Below, one piece after another: positions 26,330 through 34,826 of a DNA stretch of 37,089 nt. The stretch is from Beijerinckiaceae bacterium (GTDB taxonomy: Bacteria; Pseudomonadota; Alphaproteobacteria; Rhizobiales; Beijerinckiaceae), in contig VERN01000005.1 in NCBI GenBank assembly GCA_018882635.1, positions 1 to 37,089 on the forward strand. The letters are read 5' to 3'. Each line of letters opens with the position of its first letter. The first letter of the stretch is position 1. The notes below the pieces were generated by a model. It saw only the letters and a list, made by a program, of their open reading frames with translations, made no database searches and was not told the DNA's origin. The position numbers were made by a program, and so were the translations under genes.

Positions 26330-28042
26330 TTACGGCAGGTCGCGTTTGATCAAGGACTTCAGAACCGCAGTAACACGGCCGGCATCGTCGCCGACGAGCA
26401 TGCGGATGAGAGTGACCTTATCATCATAGGTGTTGGCCGTATCAAGCAGTTCTGCCGAGATTGCCGACTTCTTCGGCTTGAGACGGGCCTTAATGTCTTC
26501 GAGGGTTTCACCTTCGCGGACTTCGATCGATTCCCCTTCGCCGATGATCGGCTCGTCAACACGGGCGGTAGCGATCATCGCACCATCCATGAGGCGGTTG
26601 AGGAAGGGCTTGAGGGCGCCAAGGACGATGACGGCGAGGATCAGGAGAATGACGACCTGCTTGATCGCATCTTCCAGCCAGGGGGCATCATACCAGCTCT
26701 TGGTCGGCATTTTCACTTCGTCGGCAAAATTCGACGAGATGATCGTGACCTTGTCGCCACGGGCCGAGTCAAAACCCACCGCATCCTGGAGCAAGGAGGT
26801 CAGGCGTTCTTTTTCCTGATCGGAGATCGGCTTTTCAACTGTGCGGCCTTCGGCATCGGTCGTGGTGCCGGCACGCAGAAGGACAGCCACTGAGATCCGC
26901 TTGATGTCACCCATGGCCGGGCGCACCGAGCGCACTTCACGGCTGACTTCAAAGTTACGGACCGAGGTGCTCGACTTATTCTGCGTTGCATTGCTGTTGG
27001 CAGCACCGGCCTGCGGCGGCTGGGCGGCCAATTGCGGCGTCGTCGGCGGCTGGTTCGACGTCGCACCCGGTACGCCACGCGCCCGCTGATCAGCCGATTC
27101 CTGAATGGTTTCCTGCTGGCTGCGAACAGCCTGGTTCTGCGGGTCGTAGATTTCGCGGGTCTGTTCCTGGCGCGTGAAATCCATGTCGACATTGACTTCG
27201 GAATTCGCGTTGCCGGGACCAACGATCGGCGTGAGCAAATTCGAGATGCGCTCACGGAGCAGACGTTCGACGCGGAGCTTATGTTCGAGTTGTTGCGCGG
27301 TGAGGCCGAGCTCGCTGTCACGCTGCGGCGTCGTGAGCAGTGTTCCAAACTGATCCACAACCGTCACGTTAGCGACCGGCAGGAATGGAACGCTCGATGA
27401 AACGAGATGGGTGATCGACTGGATCTGACCCTGCGCGAGACTGCGGCCAGGCGAGAGTTTCAGGAAAACGGATGCGGAAGGCGGTGCCTGATCGCGGACA
27501 AACGCGGTCCGTTCCGGGATCGCCAAATGGACCCGCGCGCCTTCGACGTCGCGGATCTCCATGATAGAGCGGGCCAGTTCAGCTTCTTGTGCCTGTTTCA
27601 GTTTTGCCTGCTCGACAGAGCGGCTCACACCGAGCGGCATTTGCGTTAGCATTTCGTAGCCAGAGGCTGCTGCCTTTGGCAATCCGTTGGCCGCAAGAAC
27701 CATCTTGGCGCGATGGAATTCAGCGCGCGGGACGGCAACCTGACCTGTCGAACCTTCGAGCTTCGCCTTAATGCCCTGCGCTTCCAGCAATTGCATGATC
27801 TGCGCCTTATCCTCGTCGCCGAGTTTCGGGAACAGCGTCACCATAGCCGGTTCACGCAGAAGATAGATTAAAGCCAAGCCAGCAATGATGACGAGGCTGA
27901 CGAGGATCATTGGAGCGGCACGCACAAAGGCGGGCTGACGCATGAAGCCCTGAAGTGATGAAAAACCTTCCATCATCTTACCGCGCAGCGGTTCCATCCC
28001 GCCCGCCGGTGCCGTCATTGCAATCGATTTTGTCTCAGCCAC
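26330..28042 (-). CDS. fliF: Flagellar MS-ring protein FliF
   Basis: YLLREPAMVTLFPKLGDEDKAQIMQLLEAQGIKAKLEGSTGQVAVPRAEFHRAKMVLAANGLP. Confidence 0.97.
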   Translation of the reverse strand: MAETKSIAMTAPAGGMEPLRGKMMEGFSSLQGFMRQPAFVRAAPMILVSLVIIAGLALIYLLREPAMVTLFPKLGDEDKAQIMQLLEAQGIKAKLEGSTGQVAVPRAEFHRAKMVLAANGLPKAAASGYEMLTQMPLGVSRSVEQAKLKQAQEAELARSIMEIRDVEGARVHLAIPERTAFVRDQAPPSASVFLKLSPGRSLAQGQIQSITHLVSSSVPFLPVANVTVVDQFGTLLTTPQRDSELGLTAQQLEHKLRVERLLRERISNLLTPIVGPGNANSEVNVDMDFTRQEQTREIYDPQNQAVRSQQETIQESADQRARGVPGATSNQPPTTPQLAAQPPQAGAANSNATQNKSSTSVRNFEVSREVRSVRPAMGDIKRISVAVLLRAGTTTDAEGRTVEKPISDQEKERLTSLLQDAVGFDSARGDKVTIISSNFADEVKMPTKSWYDAPWLEDAIKQVVILLILAVIVLGALKPFLNRLMDGAMIATARVDEPIIGEGESIEVREGETLEDIKARLKPKKSAISAELLDTANTYDDKVTLIRMLVGDDAGRVTAVLKSLIKRDLP

Positions 28043-28086
28043 AGCCCCGTCTCCAAAATTTCAACCATTCCCTCGCTGATCGTTGA

Positions 28087-28389
28087 TCAGACCGGCATGG
28101 AGACAATGTCCTTATAGGCGCTCAGAAGTTTATTGCGGACCTGCATGGTCGCTTCGAAAGCGAGCGATGATTTTTCGCGCGCCAGCATCACTTTCGTGAC
28201 ATCGACTTCGTCGCCTGCTTCATAAGCCTGTGTGACGGCTGAGGACTGGGCCTGCAGCGCCGAGACTTGTGTCAAGGCGGTTTTGAGATGATCGCCGAAA
28301 TCGGTTTTGTTCTGGCTGCCTTGCGGCTTCAGAACCTGGCTGGCATTGGCGAGAATATCTTTTGACAGGCTGACAGATGAAACGGTCAT
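28087..28389 (-). CDS. fliE: Flagellar hook-basal body protein FliE
   Basis: FGDHLKTALTQVSALQAQSSAVTQAYEAGDEVDVTKVMLAREKSSLAFEATMQVRNKLLSAYKDIVSMPV; ATG at 28389 with AGGA upstream. Confidence 0.94.
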   Translation of the reverse strand: MTVSSVSLSKDILANASQVLKPQGSQNKTDFGDHLKTALTQVSALQAQSSAVTQAYEAGDEVDVTKVMLAREKSSLAFEATMQVRNKLLSAYKDIVSMPV

Positions 28390-28400
28390 TGCTGTAATCC

Positions 28401-29564
28401 TCACTCTGCGGCCATCAAAGCGCGCTCAAGCGGCACTTCGACAGGACGGAACATTTCACCAAGATCAAGCATCAGATGCTCGCCTTCGATACGCTTGCCG
28501 CCGGAGAGAACGAGCGCGCGCTGCAACACGTTTTCGAGCTCGCGCACATTGCCGGGCCAAGCGTAGGTTTCGAGCTTCTCGATCGCTTCTTCCGTGACTT
28601 CTGGCAGCTTCGGGAAGCCACCTGCATGCTTGGCGAGGAGCGTCACGGCGATGGGCAGGATATCGCCGGGACGATCAGCCAGAGCTTGCGTCGCCAAGGG
28701 GAAGACGTTGAGACGATAGTAAAGGTCTTCGCGGAAACGACCGGCCTTCACTTCTTCGAGCATGTAACGATTCGATGTTGCGATGACGCGCACATCAACC
28801 GGAACCGGCTTGGCGCTGCCAAGCGGTGTGACTTCTTTTTCTTGCAGAACGCGCAGGAGTTTCGCCTGGAGTGGGAGCGCCATCTCAGACACTTCGTCGA
28901 GCAACAGCGTGCCGCCATCGGCAGCGCGGAAAATGCCCTTGTTGGGATGATGCGCACCGGTAAAAGCGCCGCGCTCATAGCCGAAGAGAACGGCTTCAAG
29001 CATTGTGTCTGGCAGAGCCGCGCAGTTGATAGCAATAAAAGGCTCGCGATTCCGTTTGGAGGAATTGTGGAGGTATCGCGAGAAGACTTCCTTGCCGGTG
29101 CCTGTCGGACCGACGAGCATGACTGTCACATCGCTCGCCGCTACACGGCGCGCCAGACGCAACAGGTTGAATGTTGAGGGATCGCCCACCGCCACGCCCT
29201 GCTCCTCATCGAGGAAGCGCGAGACGACTTCGGCGGTGAAACGCCAATTGTCGGCCGATGGCGTAATACGAAGCGACGACCCATTGAACTCGCCCTTCAG
29301 CGCAAAGGCTTCGCCCGGTTCGTCGAGCATCACGATGCGCTCGGCTTTCAACTGGCGGCAAATCTGGGCAAAGCCAGCTGCATCGCGTGCGAGCTTCTTC
29401 AGAACAGATGAGGCCAGCAGGAGGCCGCACCGGGTCCATTCGGGTTTGAGACCAGCCAGCGACGCGATCGTCGCGGTGTTCGTCTCATGGCCGCGTCGAT
29501 GAAGATGGGTCAGCCAAGCTTCGCCATCCACCATGCCGTCGGTAATGCACAACACTGCAGTCAC
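28401..29564 (-). CDS. Sigma-54-dependent activator lacking a C-terminal HTH (FleT/FlbD-like)
   Basis: Walker A GPTGTGKE, GAFTGA loop, Walker B GGTLLLDEVSEM, WPGNVRELENVLQRA; ends ...LDLGEMFRPVEVPLERALMAAE without a Fis-type HTH. GTG start at 29564 preferred (GGAG 6 nt upstream) because a sigma-54 promoter lies inside the longer ORF. Confidence 0.85.
   Translation of the reverse strand: MTAVLCITDGMVDGEAWLTHLHRRGHETNTATIASLAGLKPEWTRCGLLLASSVLKKLARDAAGFAQICRQLKAERIVMLDEPGEAFALKGEFNGSSLRITPSADNWRFTAEVVSRFLDEEQGVAVGDPSTFNLLRLARRVAASDVTVMLVGPTGTGKEVFSRYLHNSSKRNREPFIAINCAALPDTMLEAVLFGYERGAFTGAHHPNKGIFRAADGGTLLLDEVSEMALPLQAKLLRVLQEKEVTPLGSAKPVPVDVRVIATSNRYMLEEVKAGRFREDLYYRLNVFPLATQALADRPGDILPIAVTLLAKHAGGFPKLPEVTEEAIEKLETYAWPGNVRELENVLQRALVLSGGKRIEGEHLMLDLGEMFRPVEVPLERALMAAE
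28953..28970 (-). other. GAFTGA sigma-54 contact loop (intact)
   Basis: Reverse-strand codons GGC GCT TTT ACC GGT GCG. Confidence 0.95.
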
Positions 29565-29601
29565 GACACTCTCCACTGGTCGCTTCGTCGGAGAGGCTAG
29601 A

Positions 29602-29616
29602 GCAACAGGCGTGCCA
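29602..29616 (-). promoter_or_regulatory. Sigma-54 promoter for the fleT-like/fliEFGHIJ operon
   Basis: Reverse strand reads TGGCAC-GCCTG-TTGC (T), exact consensus. Confidence 0.85.
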
Positions 29617-29707
29617 GCAGCTTGAGCGCGGCTCCCGTCTATCCCTGTCAATTTCGGCTAAGTGTAAGATTTTATTAATAAATAAATTCAACTTGAGATC
29701 CCAACCC

Positions 29708-29726
29708 ATGCCCCGTTTTGGGGCAT
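29708..29726. repeat. Palindrome between the divergent activator genes
   Basis: ATGCCCC-GTTTT-GGGGCAT, perfect 7-bp arms. Confidence 0.7.
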
Positions 29727-29847
29727 TAAGACGCGCTTTTGGGCCTTCTTTCGGCAATGTTGCGCGGAATCTCGACGGTTCGCCTTGTATGCAACTATAG
29801 CTTTTGTCAAAAATCCGACAGCAACTCTAGGGTGGGTCTTCGCCGTC

Positions 29848-30981
29848 GTGACCAAAGACGATGTAATGCGTTATCTGGACCTGCCCAGCACATCGATGCG
29901 GGAGGTTTTGCACCTCATCACGCGGGTGGCTCCCCTTTCGACGACCGTTTTCATCAATGGACCGTCCGGCAGCGGCAAGGAGTTTGTTGCCCGCGCGATT
30001 CATCTTCTCTCCACGCGCGAAGAAGGCCCCTTCATTGCCCTCAATTGCGGTGCCGTGCCGCGGGATCTGATTGAAGGCGAGCTCTTTGGCAGTGAAAAAG
30101 GCGCCTATACGGGATCGGTGAAGACCCGCGCGGGCCTGATCGAGATGGCCGCCGGCGGCACGCTGTTCCTCGACGAAATCGGCGACATGCCGCACGACAT
30201 GCAGGTTAAGCTCCTGCGTGTGCTCGAAGAACGCGTTTACACGCGGCTCGGGGGCTCGCAACCCCTCAAGGCTGATGTCCGGATCGTTTGCGCAACCCAC
30301 CGCAATCTTCAGGATCTGATCGACGATCGGCAATTCCGCGAGGATTTGTTCTACCGGATCAATGTCTTCCCGATCATGCTCGATGGTCTTGACCGGCGGC
30401 GGGCTGATATTCCTCGGCTGGTCGAATTGATTGCCGAGCGGTTCAAGGATCAAGGCATTGGCCCGATGCCGGTTTTCACCGCCGAGGCCGTCAAAACGCT
30501 GCAGGGCGCCGAATGGCCCGGCAATGTCCGCCAGTTACGCAACACGCTTGAGCGCGCCGGTGTTCTCTATGGCGGCGACACCGTCGATGGCGAGCGGATG
30601 CAGCAGCTGGTGGGCCCACGCAAAAACATTGATCGTGATGAAGAGGCCCATGCCCTCTGGGACGCGGTTGGCGATCTCGGCCTCTTGGCCGATGCCGCCC
30701 TGCCCGATCTTGGGCTCGGAGCACCGGTCTCGGCTGTATTGATGGGCGATGAAGCGGATCCGGCCGGATCTTCTCTAGCGGCTGATCCCCGCATGGTCCT
30801 GAAGGCTGCCAGCGAGTTTAACTTGAAGGATCATTTGGCCGAAATCGAGATCGCGTTCATCAAGGCCGCCTTGGCCGAGGCGGGCAATTCAGTGTCGAGC
30901 GCCGCGCGGATCCTCGGCTATCAGCGCACGACCCTGATTGAACGGATGCGTAAGTTCTCGGTGCAGCGCGAAGACGCCTAG
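29848..30981 (+). CDS. fleQ: FleQ-like sigma-54 activator without receiver domain
   Basis: Walker A GPSGSGKE, loop GAYTGS, Walker [14 protein letters not shown]-terminal Fis [46 protein letters not shown] start at 29848 proposed. Confidence 0.82.
   Translation: MTKDDVMRYLDLPSTSMREVLHLITRVAPLSTTVFINGPSGSGKEFVARAIHLLSTREEGPFIALNCGAVPRDLIEGELFGSEKGAYTGSVKTRAGLIEMAAGGTLFLDEIGDMPHDMQVKLLRVLEERVYTRLGGSQPLKADVRIVCATHRNLQDLIDDRQFREDLFYRINVFPIMLDGLDRRRADIPRLVELIAERFKDQGIGPMPVFTAEAVKTLQGAEWPGNVRQLRNTLERAGVLYGGDTVDGERMQQLVGPRKNIDRDEEAHALWDAVGDLGLLADAALPDLGLGAPVSAVLMGDEADPAGSSLAADPRMVLKAASEFNLKDHLAEIEIAFIKAALAEAGNSVSSAARILGYQRTTLIERMRKFSVQREDA
30100..30117 (+). other. Degenerate GAFTGA loop reading GAYTGS
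   Basis: Codons GGC GCC TAT ACG GGA TCG. Confidence 0.95.
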
Positions 30982-30988
30982 GCTCAAA

Positions 30989-31378
30989 TCACTCGGCGCG
31001 GTTTGCGATCGACCGCCAAGCGTCGGCGATATCGGCCACCGCCTTGCGCACGGTTTCCAAACGCTCGGCCGATGCGACGCGGCTCGCTTCAATCACGTTC
31101 ACCCGGGCCCATTCGTAGAATTGGCCCAAAGAGACCGCCACCTCGCCGCCCTTTTCGAAATCAAGGCTCGAGCCGAGCACATAGATGATGGTCAGAGCGC
31201 GGGTGACTTCCTGGGCGCGGAGGGCGTAGTCCTTTGCCGCGATGGCTGCTTCGGCACGCTCTAGAGCGGATATCAGTTCACGATAAAGGATCTCGACGAG
31301 ACCATGGGCATCAGCCCCATCAACGAAGAAATCCTGCTCGGCTTGCTGGTAGGCGCGGATGGCGTTGCGGTGAAGCAT
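30989..31378 (-). CDS. fliS: Flagellin export chaperone FliS
   Basis: AIRAYQQAEQDFFVDGADAHGLVEILYRELISALERAEAAIAAKDYALRAQEVTRALTIIYVLGSSLDFEKGGEVAVSLGQFYEWARVNVIEA. Confidence 0.85.
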   Translation of the reverse strand: MLHRNAIRAYQQAEQDFFVDGADAHGLVEILYRELISALERAEAAIAAKDYALRAQEVTRALTIIYVLGSSLDFEKGGEVAVSLGQFYEWARVNVIEASRVASAERLETVRKAVADIADAWRSIANRAE

Positions 31379-31486
31379 GGGGGCACCCCGAATGGTATGG
31401 ACAATGCAGATAACGGTTGCCCGACCGGAATATTTAGCGTCTTGCCGCTACGGCATTATGACCAGCTCTCCCCACCCACTCATTAC

Positions 31487-31502
31487 TGGCACAGGACTTG
31501 CT
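31487..31502 (+). promoter_or_regulatory. Sigma-54 promoter upstream of second FlgE/F-family gene
   Basis: TGGCAC-AGGAC-TTGCT, exact consensus. Confidence 0.9.
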
Positions 31503-31569
31503 GATTAGGGCTCCGAGAAGGCGATTTCGATCGCTTCATCAACGGTTTCCAAGGAGCAGGAGAGAAACC

Positions 31570-32415
31570 ATGCTGTCGATTATCATGTCCGGGCTGAATG
31601 TGGCCCAGAAAGATCTGGCCGTTACGGCCAATAATTTGGCCAACGCCAATACCGCCGGCTATAAGAAGTCGAGCGCCAATTTCGTGGACGTGTTTGCGAA
31701 TGACCCGTCCGCTAACCCGAAGACGGCGATTGGCGCCGGCGCGATGACCGACATTGTGGCGCGCGACACCAGCCAAGGTGCCATGAGCTCGACCGGTCGC
31801 GTCACCGACCTTGCGATCGCCGGTCAGGGCTATTTTGTTCTCAACGCAGCTCCGGGAGCAGACAATCCGAACTTTGTGTTCAGCCGCGCCGGTTCCTTCG
31901 GTATGGATTCGGAAGGCTTCTTGGTCACCTCGTCGGGTGCCCGCGTTCAGGTTGTTGGTGGCGCCGGTCCTGCCGATGAAGCGCCCGAGTCTCCCGCCAG
32001 TGCGAGCGGCTCTGAAGCGCAGACGGACGACGCCCAGATCAAGACGACGCTCGAGGGCGGCGCTACCCTTCAGGGTATCACGATCAACCCGAAGGGCCTG
32101 ATCGCCGCGACTTACTCTGACAATTCGGTCAAGTATTACGGCTATGTCGCCGTGGCCAACTTCCCGAACGCTTCGGGCCTGAAGCCGATTGGCAACAGCA
32201 ACTTCGTCGCCAGCGGTGATAGTGGCGTTCCGGGCATTTCGGCTGGTGGCGCTCCGAACGCGGGCGACATCATGTCCGCCACGATCGAACAGTCGAATGT
32301 CGACATCACGCAGGAATTGATGAAGATGCTGCGTGCGCAACAGCTCTACAATGGCAATGCGCGCATGTTGCAAACGGCTGTCGAAGTCTCGTCGCGTCTG
32401 ACCGACAAGATCTGA
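31570..32415 (+). CDS. Flagellar hook-basal body protein, FlgE/F/G family (second copy)
   Basis: MLSIIMSGLNVAQKDLAVTANNLANANTAGYKKSSANFVDVF...; C-terminal QSNVDITQELMKMLRAQQLYNGNARMLQTAVEVSSRL. ORF-track start 31498 lies inside the promoter. Confidence 0.9.
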   Translation: MLSIIMSGLNVAQKDLAVTANNLANANTAGYKKSSANFVDVFANDPSANPKTAIGAGAMTDIVARDTSQGAMSSTGRVTDLAIAGQGYFVLNAAPGADNPNFVFSRAGSFGMDSEGFLVTSSGARVQVVGGAGPADEAPESPASASGSEAQTDDAQIKTTLEGGATLQGITINPKGLIAATYSDNSVKYYGYVAVANFPNASGLKPIGNSNFVASGDSGVPGISAGGAPNAGDIMSATIEQSNVDITQELMKMLRAQQLYNGNARMLQTAVEVSSRLTDKI

Positions 32416-32433
32416 CGACACATTTTATCGCTC

Positions 32434-32455
32434 GTCCGCCTAATATGAGGCGGAC
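32434..32455. terminator. Hairpin between second flgE/F gene and motA pair 2
   Basis: GTCCGCCT-AATATG-AGGCGGAC perfect 8-bp stem, no T-run; could be a processing or attenuation element. Confidence 0.5.
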
Positions 32456-32481
32456 GGTGGCGACCTATCGGGAGCGTAAGT

Positions 32482-33345
32482 ATGTTCGCTGCAATCGGCT
32501 TTGTCCTGCTTTTCGTCTTCGTGTTCGGTGTTTATATCGTGCACGGTGGCGATATGGGCCCGATCATCAAAGCCGCCCCGTTCGAAGTCGCCACAATTCT
32601 GGGTGCCGGCATCGCGGCCATGCTCATCGGCAATGATATCGGCACGATCAAAGGGGTCGCGGGCGGCTTCGGCAAGGTGTTCGGTGGACCGAAATGGAAG
32701 AAGCAGGATTTTCTTGACGTTATCTTTCTTGTGTCGCGTCTGATGAAAATTCTCCGCGTCGACGGCCCGGTAGCGCTTGAAGCGCATGTCGAAAGCCCGG
32801 AATCGAGCGCCATTTTCAGTGAATATCCACGGATCCTCGCGGATCATCATGTGCTCCATCTTATTACGGACACGATCCGTTTGATGGTCATTTCGTCGGG
32901 CAATCTGAATGCCTATGCGGTTGAAGAAGTGATGGACACCGCGATCAAGGAACATGTGCATCACGCGAACCATCCGGCGCATGCGCTGGCTGCACTTGCC
33001 GGCGCGCTGCCGGCGCTCGGCATCGTCGCGTGCGTGTTGGGCGTGGTGAAAACCATGGGCGCGATCGATCAACCGCCGATCATTCTCGGCGGCCTCATCG
33101 GTTCGGCGCTCGTCGGCACCTTCTTGGGCGTGTTCATGGCCTATGGCATCGTGGAACCCATGGCTCAACGTCTTGCCGCTGTCGTGAAGGAAGAAGCGCA
33201 GATCTATCACGTTGTGAAGCAGATCATCGTTGCCTCGCTGCATGGTCACCCGCAGCCGCTCGTCATTGAAGCGGCCCGCGTGGCGATCAGCCATCACAAT
33301 CAGCCGAGCTTCGGCGAAGTGTTCGACGGCTTGAGAGGCAAGTAA
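32482..33345 (+). CDS. motA: Flagellar stator protein MotA (pair 2)
   Basis: GPIIKAAPFEVATILGAGIAAMLIGND; ALAGALPALGIVACVLGVVKTMGAIDQPPIILGGLIGSALVGTFLGVFMAYGIVEPMA. Confidence 0.97.
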   Translation: MFAAIGFVLLFVFVFGVYIVHGGDMGPIIKAAPFEVATILGAGIAAMLIGNDIGTIKGVAGGFGKVFGGPKWKKQDFLDVIFLVSRLMKILRVDGPVALEAHVESPESSAIFSEYPRILADHHVLHLITDTIRLMVISSGNLNAYAVEEVMDTAIKEHVHHANHPAHALAALAGALPALGIVACVLGVVKTMGAIDQPPIILGGLIGSALVGTFLGVFMAYGIVEPMAQRLAAVVKEEAQIYHVVKQIIVASLHGHPQPLVIEAARVAISHHNQPSFGEVFDGLRGK

Positions 33346-33348
33346 TCA

Positions 33349-34389
33349 ATGGCCGAAGCCAAAAAGGCGGACAGCAAAAAGGGCGGCGAGGCTGAAAAGC
33401 CCGTTGCCCCGATTATCATCAAGAAAATCCAGGGCGAAGAAGCTGCTGGACACGGTGGCGCTTGGAAAATCGCGCTCGCCGACATGATGACCGCCATGAT
33501 GGCGTTCTTCCTTTTGATGTGGCTCTTGGGCGCAACAACGGAAGCGCAACGCAAATCGATTGCCGATTATTTCAAGCCAACGCCGAAGAGCCGCATTCAG
33601 ATGGGCCAACTCGCTGGTTCAAACGGTGTTCTCGGTGGACGGTCTGTGCTTGATCCGGAAGGCTTGCCGAACGCCGCGATGCAGACATCGCTGCTTGATT
33701 TGCAACAACCTGAAGATACCGAAGGCGGCAGGGATCGTACCAAGGGTGGCGAGACCGGCGAAAATGACGCGCGTATGCCCGGCACCGATCCCAACGCTGA
33801 AAATACCGGCGGCACGAAGGGCAAGGACAAGGATTCGGCCGAGAGTGGTGGCGGCAAGGGACAAGACAAGGATCTGAACGAAAATCAGAAGCAACAAATC
33901 GCTGCTGAAGTCGAACAGAAATCCTTCGAGCAATTGGAAAAAGAATTAAAAGAAAAGCTGAAGAGCGACACTGCGCTCCAGCAACTTGAAGGTCAGGTCC
34001 GTTTCATCCGCGACAAGGAAGGCCTGCGCATCGAAATCATCGACAAGGCTGATTTCTCGATGTTCGGCGTTGGCACTAATCGCCTTTTGCCGCGCGCGCA
34101 GCAATTGATCGATGAAATCGCAAAATCTGTTTCAACCATGCCGAACAAGGTGACAGTGCGCGGCCATACGGACAGCTTGCCCTTTGCTAATCCCGAACAG
34201 AAGAACAATTGGACGCTTTCTGCTGAACGTGCTGAGACAACGCGCCAATTGCTCGAACGCCGCGGCGTGCCGCCAGAACGTTTTTCCAAGATCGAGGGCG
34301 TCGCGGATACCGATCCATTCAATTCCGCCGATCCGCGCGATCCCCGAAACCGCCGCATCTCGATCACACTGAAATATCCCGACCAATAA
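33349..34389 (+). CDS. motB: Flagellar stator protein MotB (pair 2)
   Basis: WKIALADMMTAMMAFFLLMWLLGATTEAQRKSIADYFKP; OmpA domain VRGHTDSLPF...NWTLSAERAETTRQLLERRG. Confidence 0.97.
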   Translation: MAEAKKADSKKGGEAEKPVAPIIIKKIQGEEAAGHGGAWKIALADMMTAMMAFFLLMWLLGATTEAQRKSIADYFKPTPKSRIQMGQLAGSNGVLGGRSVLDPEGLPNAAMQTSLLDLQQPEDTEGGRDRTKGGETGENDARMPGTDPNAENTGGTKGKDKDSAESGGGKGQDKDLNENQKQQIAAEVEQKSFEQLEKELKEKLKSDTALQQLEGQVRFIRDKEGLRIEIIDKADFSMFGVGTNRLLPRAQQLIDEIAKSVSTMPNKVTVRGHTDSLPFANPEQKNNWTLSAERAETTRQLLERRGVPPERFSKIEGVADTDPFNSADPRDPRNRRISITLKYPDQ

Positions 34390-34396
34390 GGCCGAT

Positions 34397-34412
34397 TGGC
34401 CCACAACTTGCA
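34397..34412 (+). promoter_or_regulatory. Sigma-54 promoter upstream of 79-aa ORF
   Basis: TGGCCC-ACAAC-TTGCA, GG-N10-GC preserved, one mismatch. Confidence 0.65.
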
Positions 34413-34462
34413 GAAATCACACCCTAAGGGTTCCGACGACGGATTTCTGACGGAGACGTTTC

Positions 34463-34702
34463 ATGGTGCTGGACCGCCTTAAAGGCCTGCTTTTCGGTTC
34501 AATCCGCAAGATCGACATTCATTGTGGCTCGGCTTCGGTCGGAACTATGATGAAATCGGGCATCGTTGCCTCCTTGGCTGGTTTTCAAGTCTCTGTGCCG
34601 ATTTCGGTGAAGCCGCCGGAGCGGAACGTCGAGTTCGTGACGGTTTACTACAATGCCGGGCTTTTCCGTCCGGCCCATGCCGATGTGATGGTTTTGCAGT
34701 AA
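34463..34702 (+). CDS. Small protein of unknown function, probably flagellar-regulon linked
   Basis: 79 aa; MVLDRLKGLLFGSIRKIDIHCGSASVGTMMKSGIVASLAGFQVSVPISV; GGAG 5' of ATG and sigma-54-like site upstream. Confidence 0.6.
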   Translation: MVLDRLKGLLFGSIRKIDIHCGSASVGTMMKSGIVASLAGFQVSVPISVKPPERNVEFVTVYYNAGLFRPAHADVMVLQ

Positions 34703-34826
34703 TCCAGTTAGGTCTCATCAACCCCGTTCCGTATTCTACCGGCGCGGAATGGGTTTCATGGATTGCGCACCAGAATTGGCTGTGGCAAGGTAAAGGACCT
34801 TCGGGACCCTTTTCCTTCGCGCCGCC

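Noticed and set aside
29716-29760. Possible sigma-54 sites ahead of fleQ (GGGCATTAAGACGC and GGCCTTCTTTCGGC)
   Set aside because: Spacing fits but the -12 elements are poor; not strong enough to claim.
31483-32421. 312-aa minus-strand ORF antisense to the second FlgE/F-family gene
   Set aside because: Complete overlap with a well supported flagellar gene and no recognisable domain.
32440-33297. 285-aa His/Asp/Arg-rich ORF antisense to motA pair 2
   Set aside because: Fully antisense to a strong MotA; composition is characteristic of a shadow ORF.
33349-33900. Gly/Lys/Asp/Glu-rich low-complexity region of MotB pair 2 as a novel domain
   Set aside because: Long disordered linkers after the TM helix are common in MotB proteins; not unusual enough.
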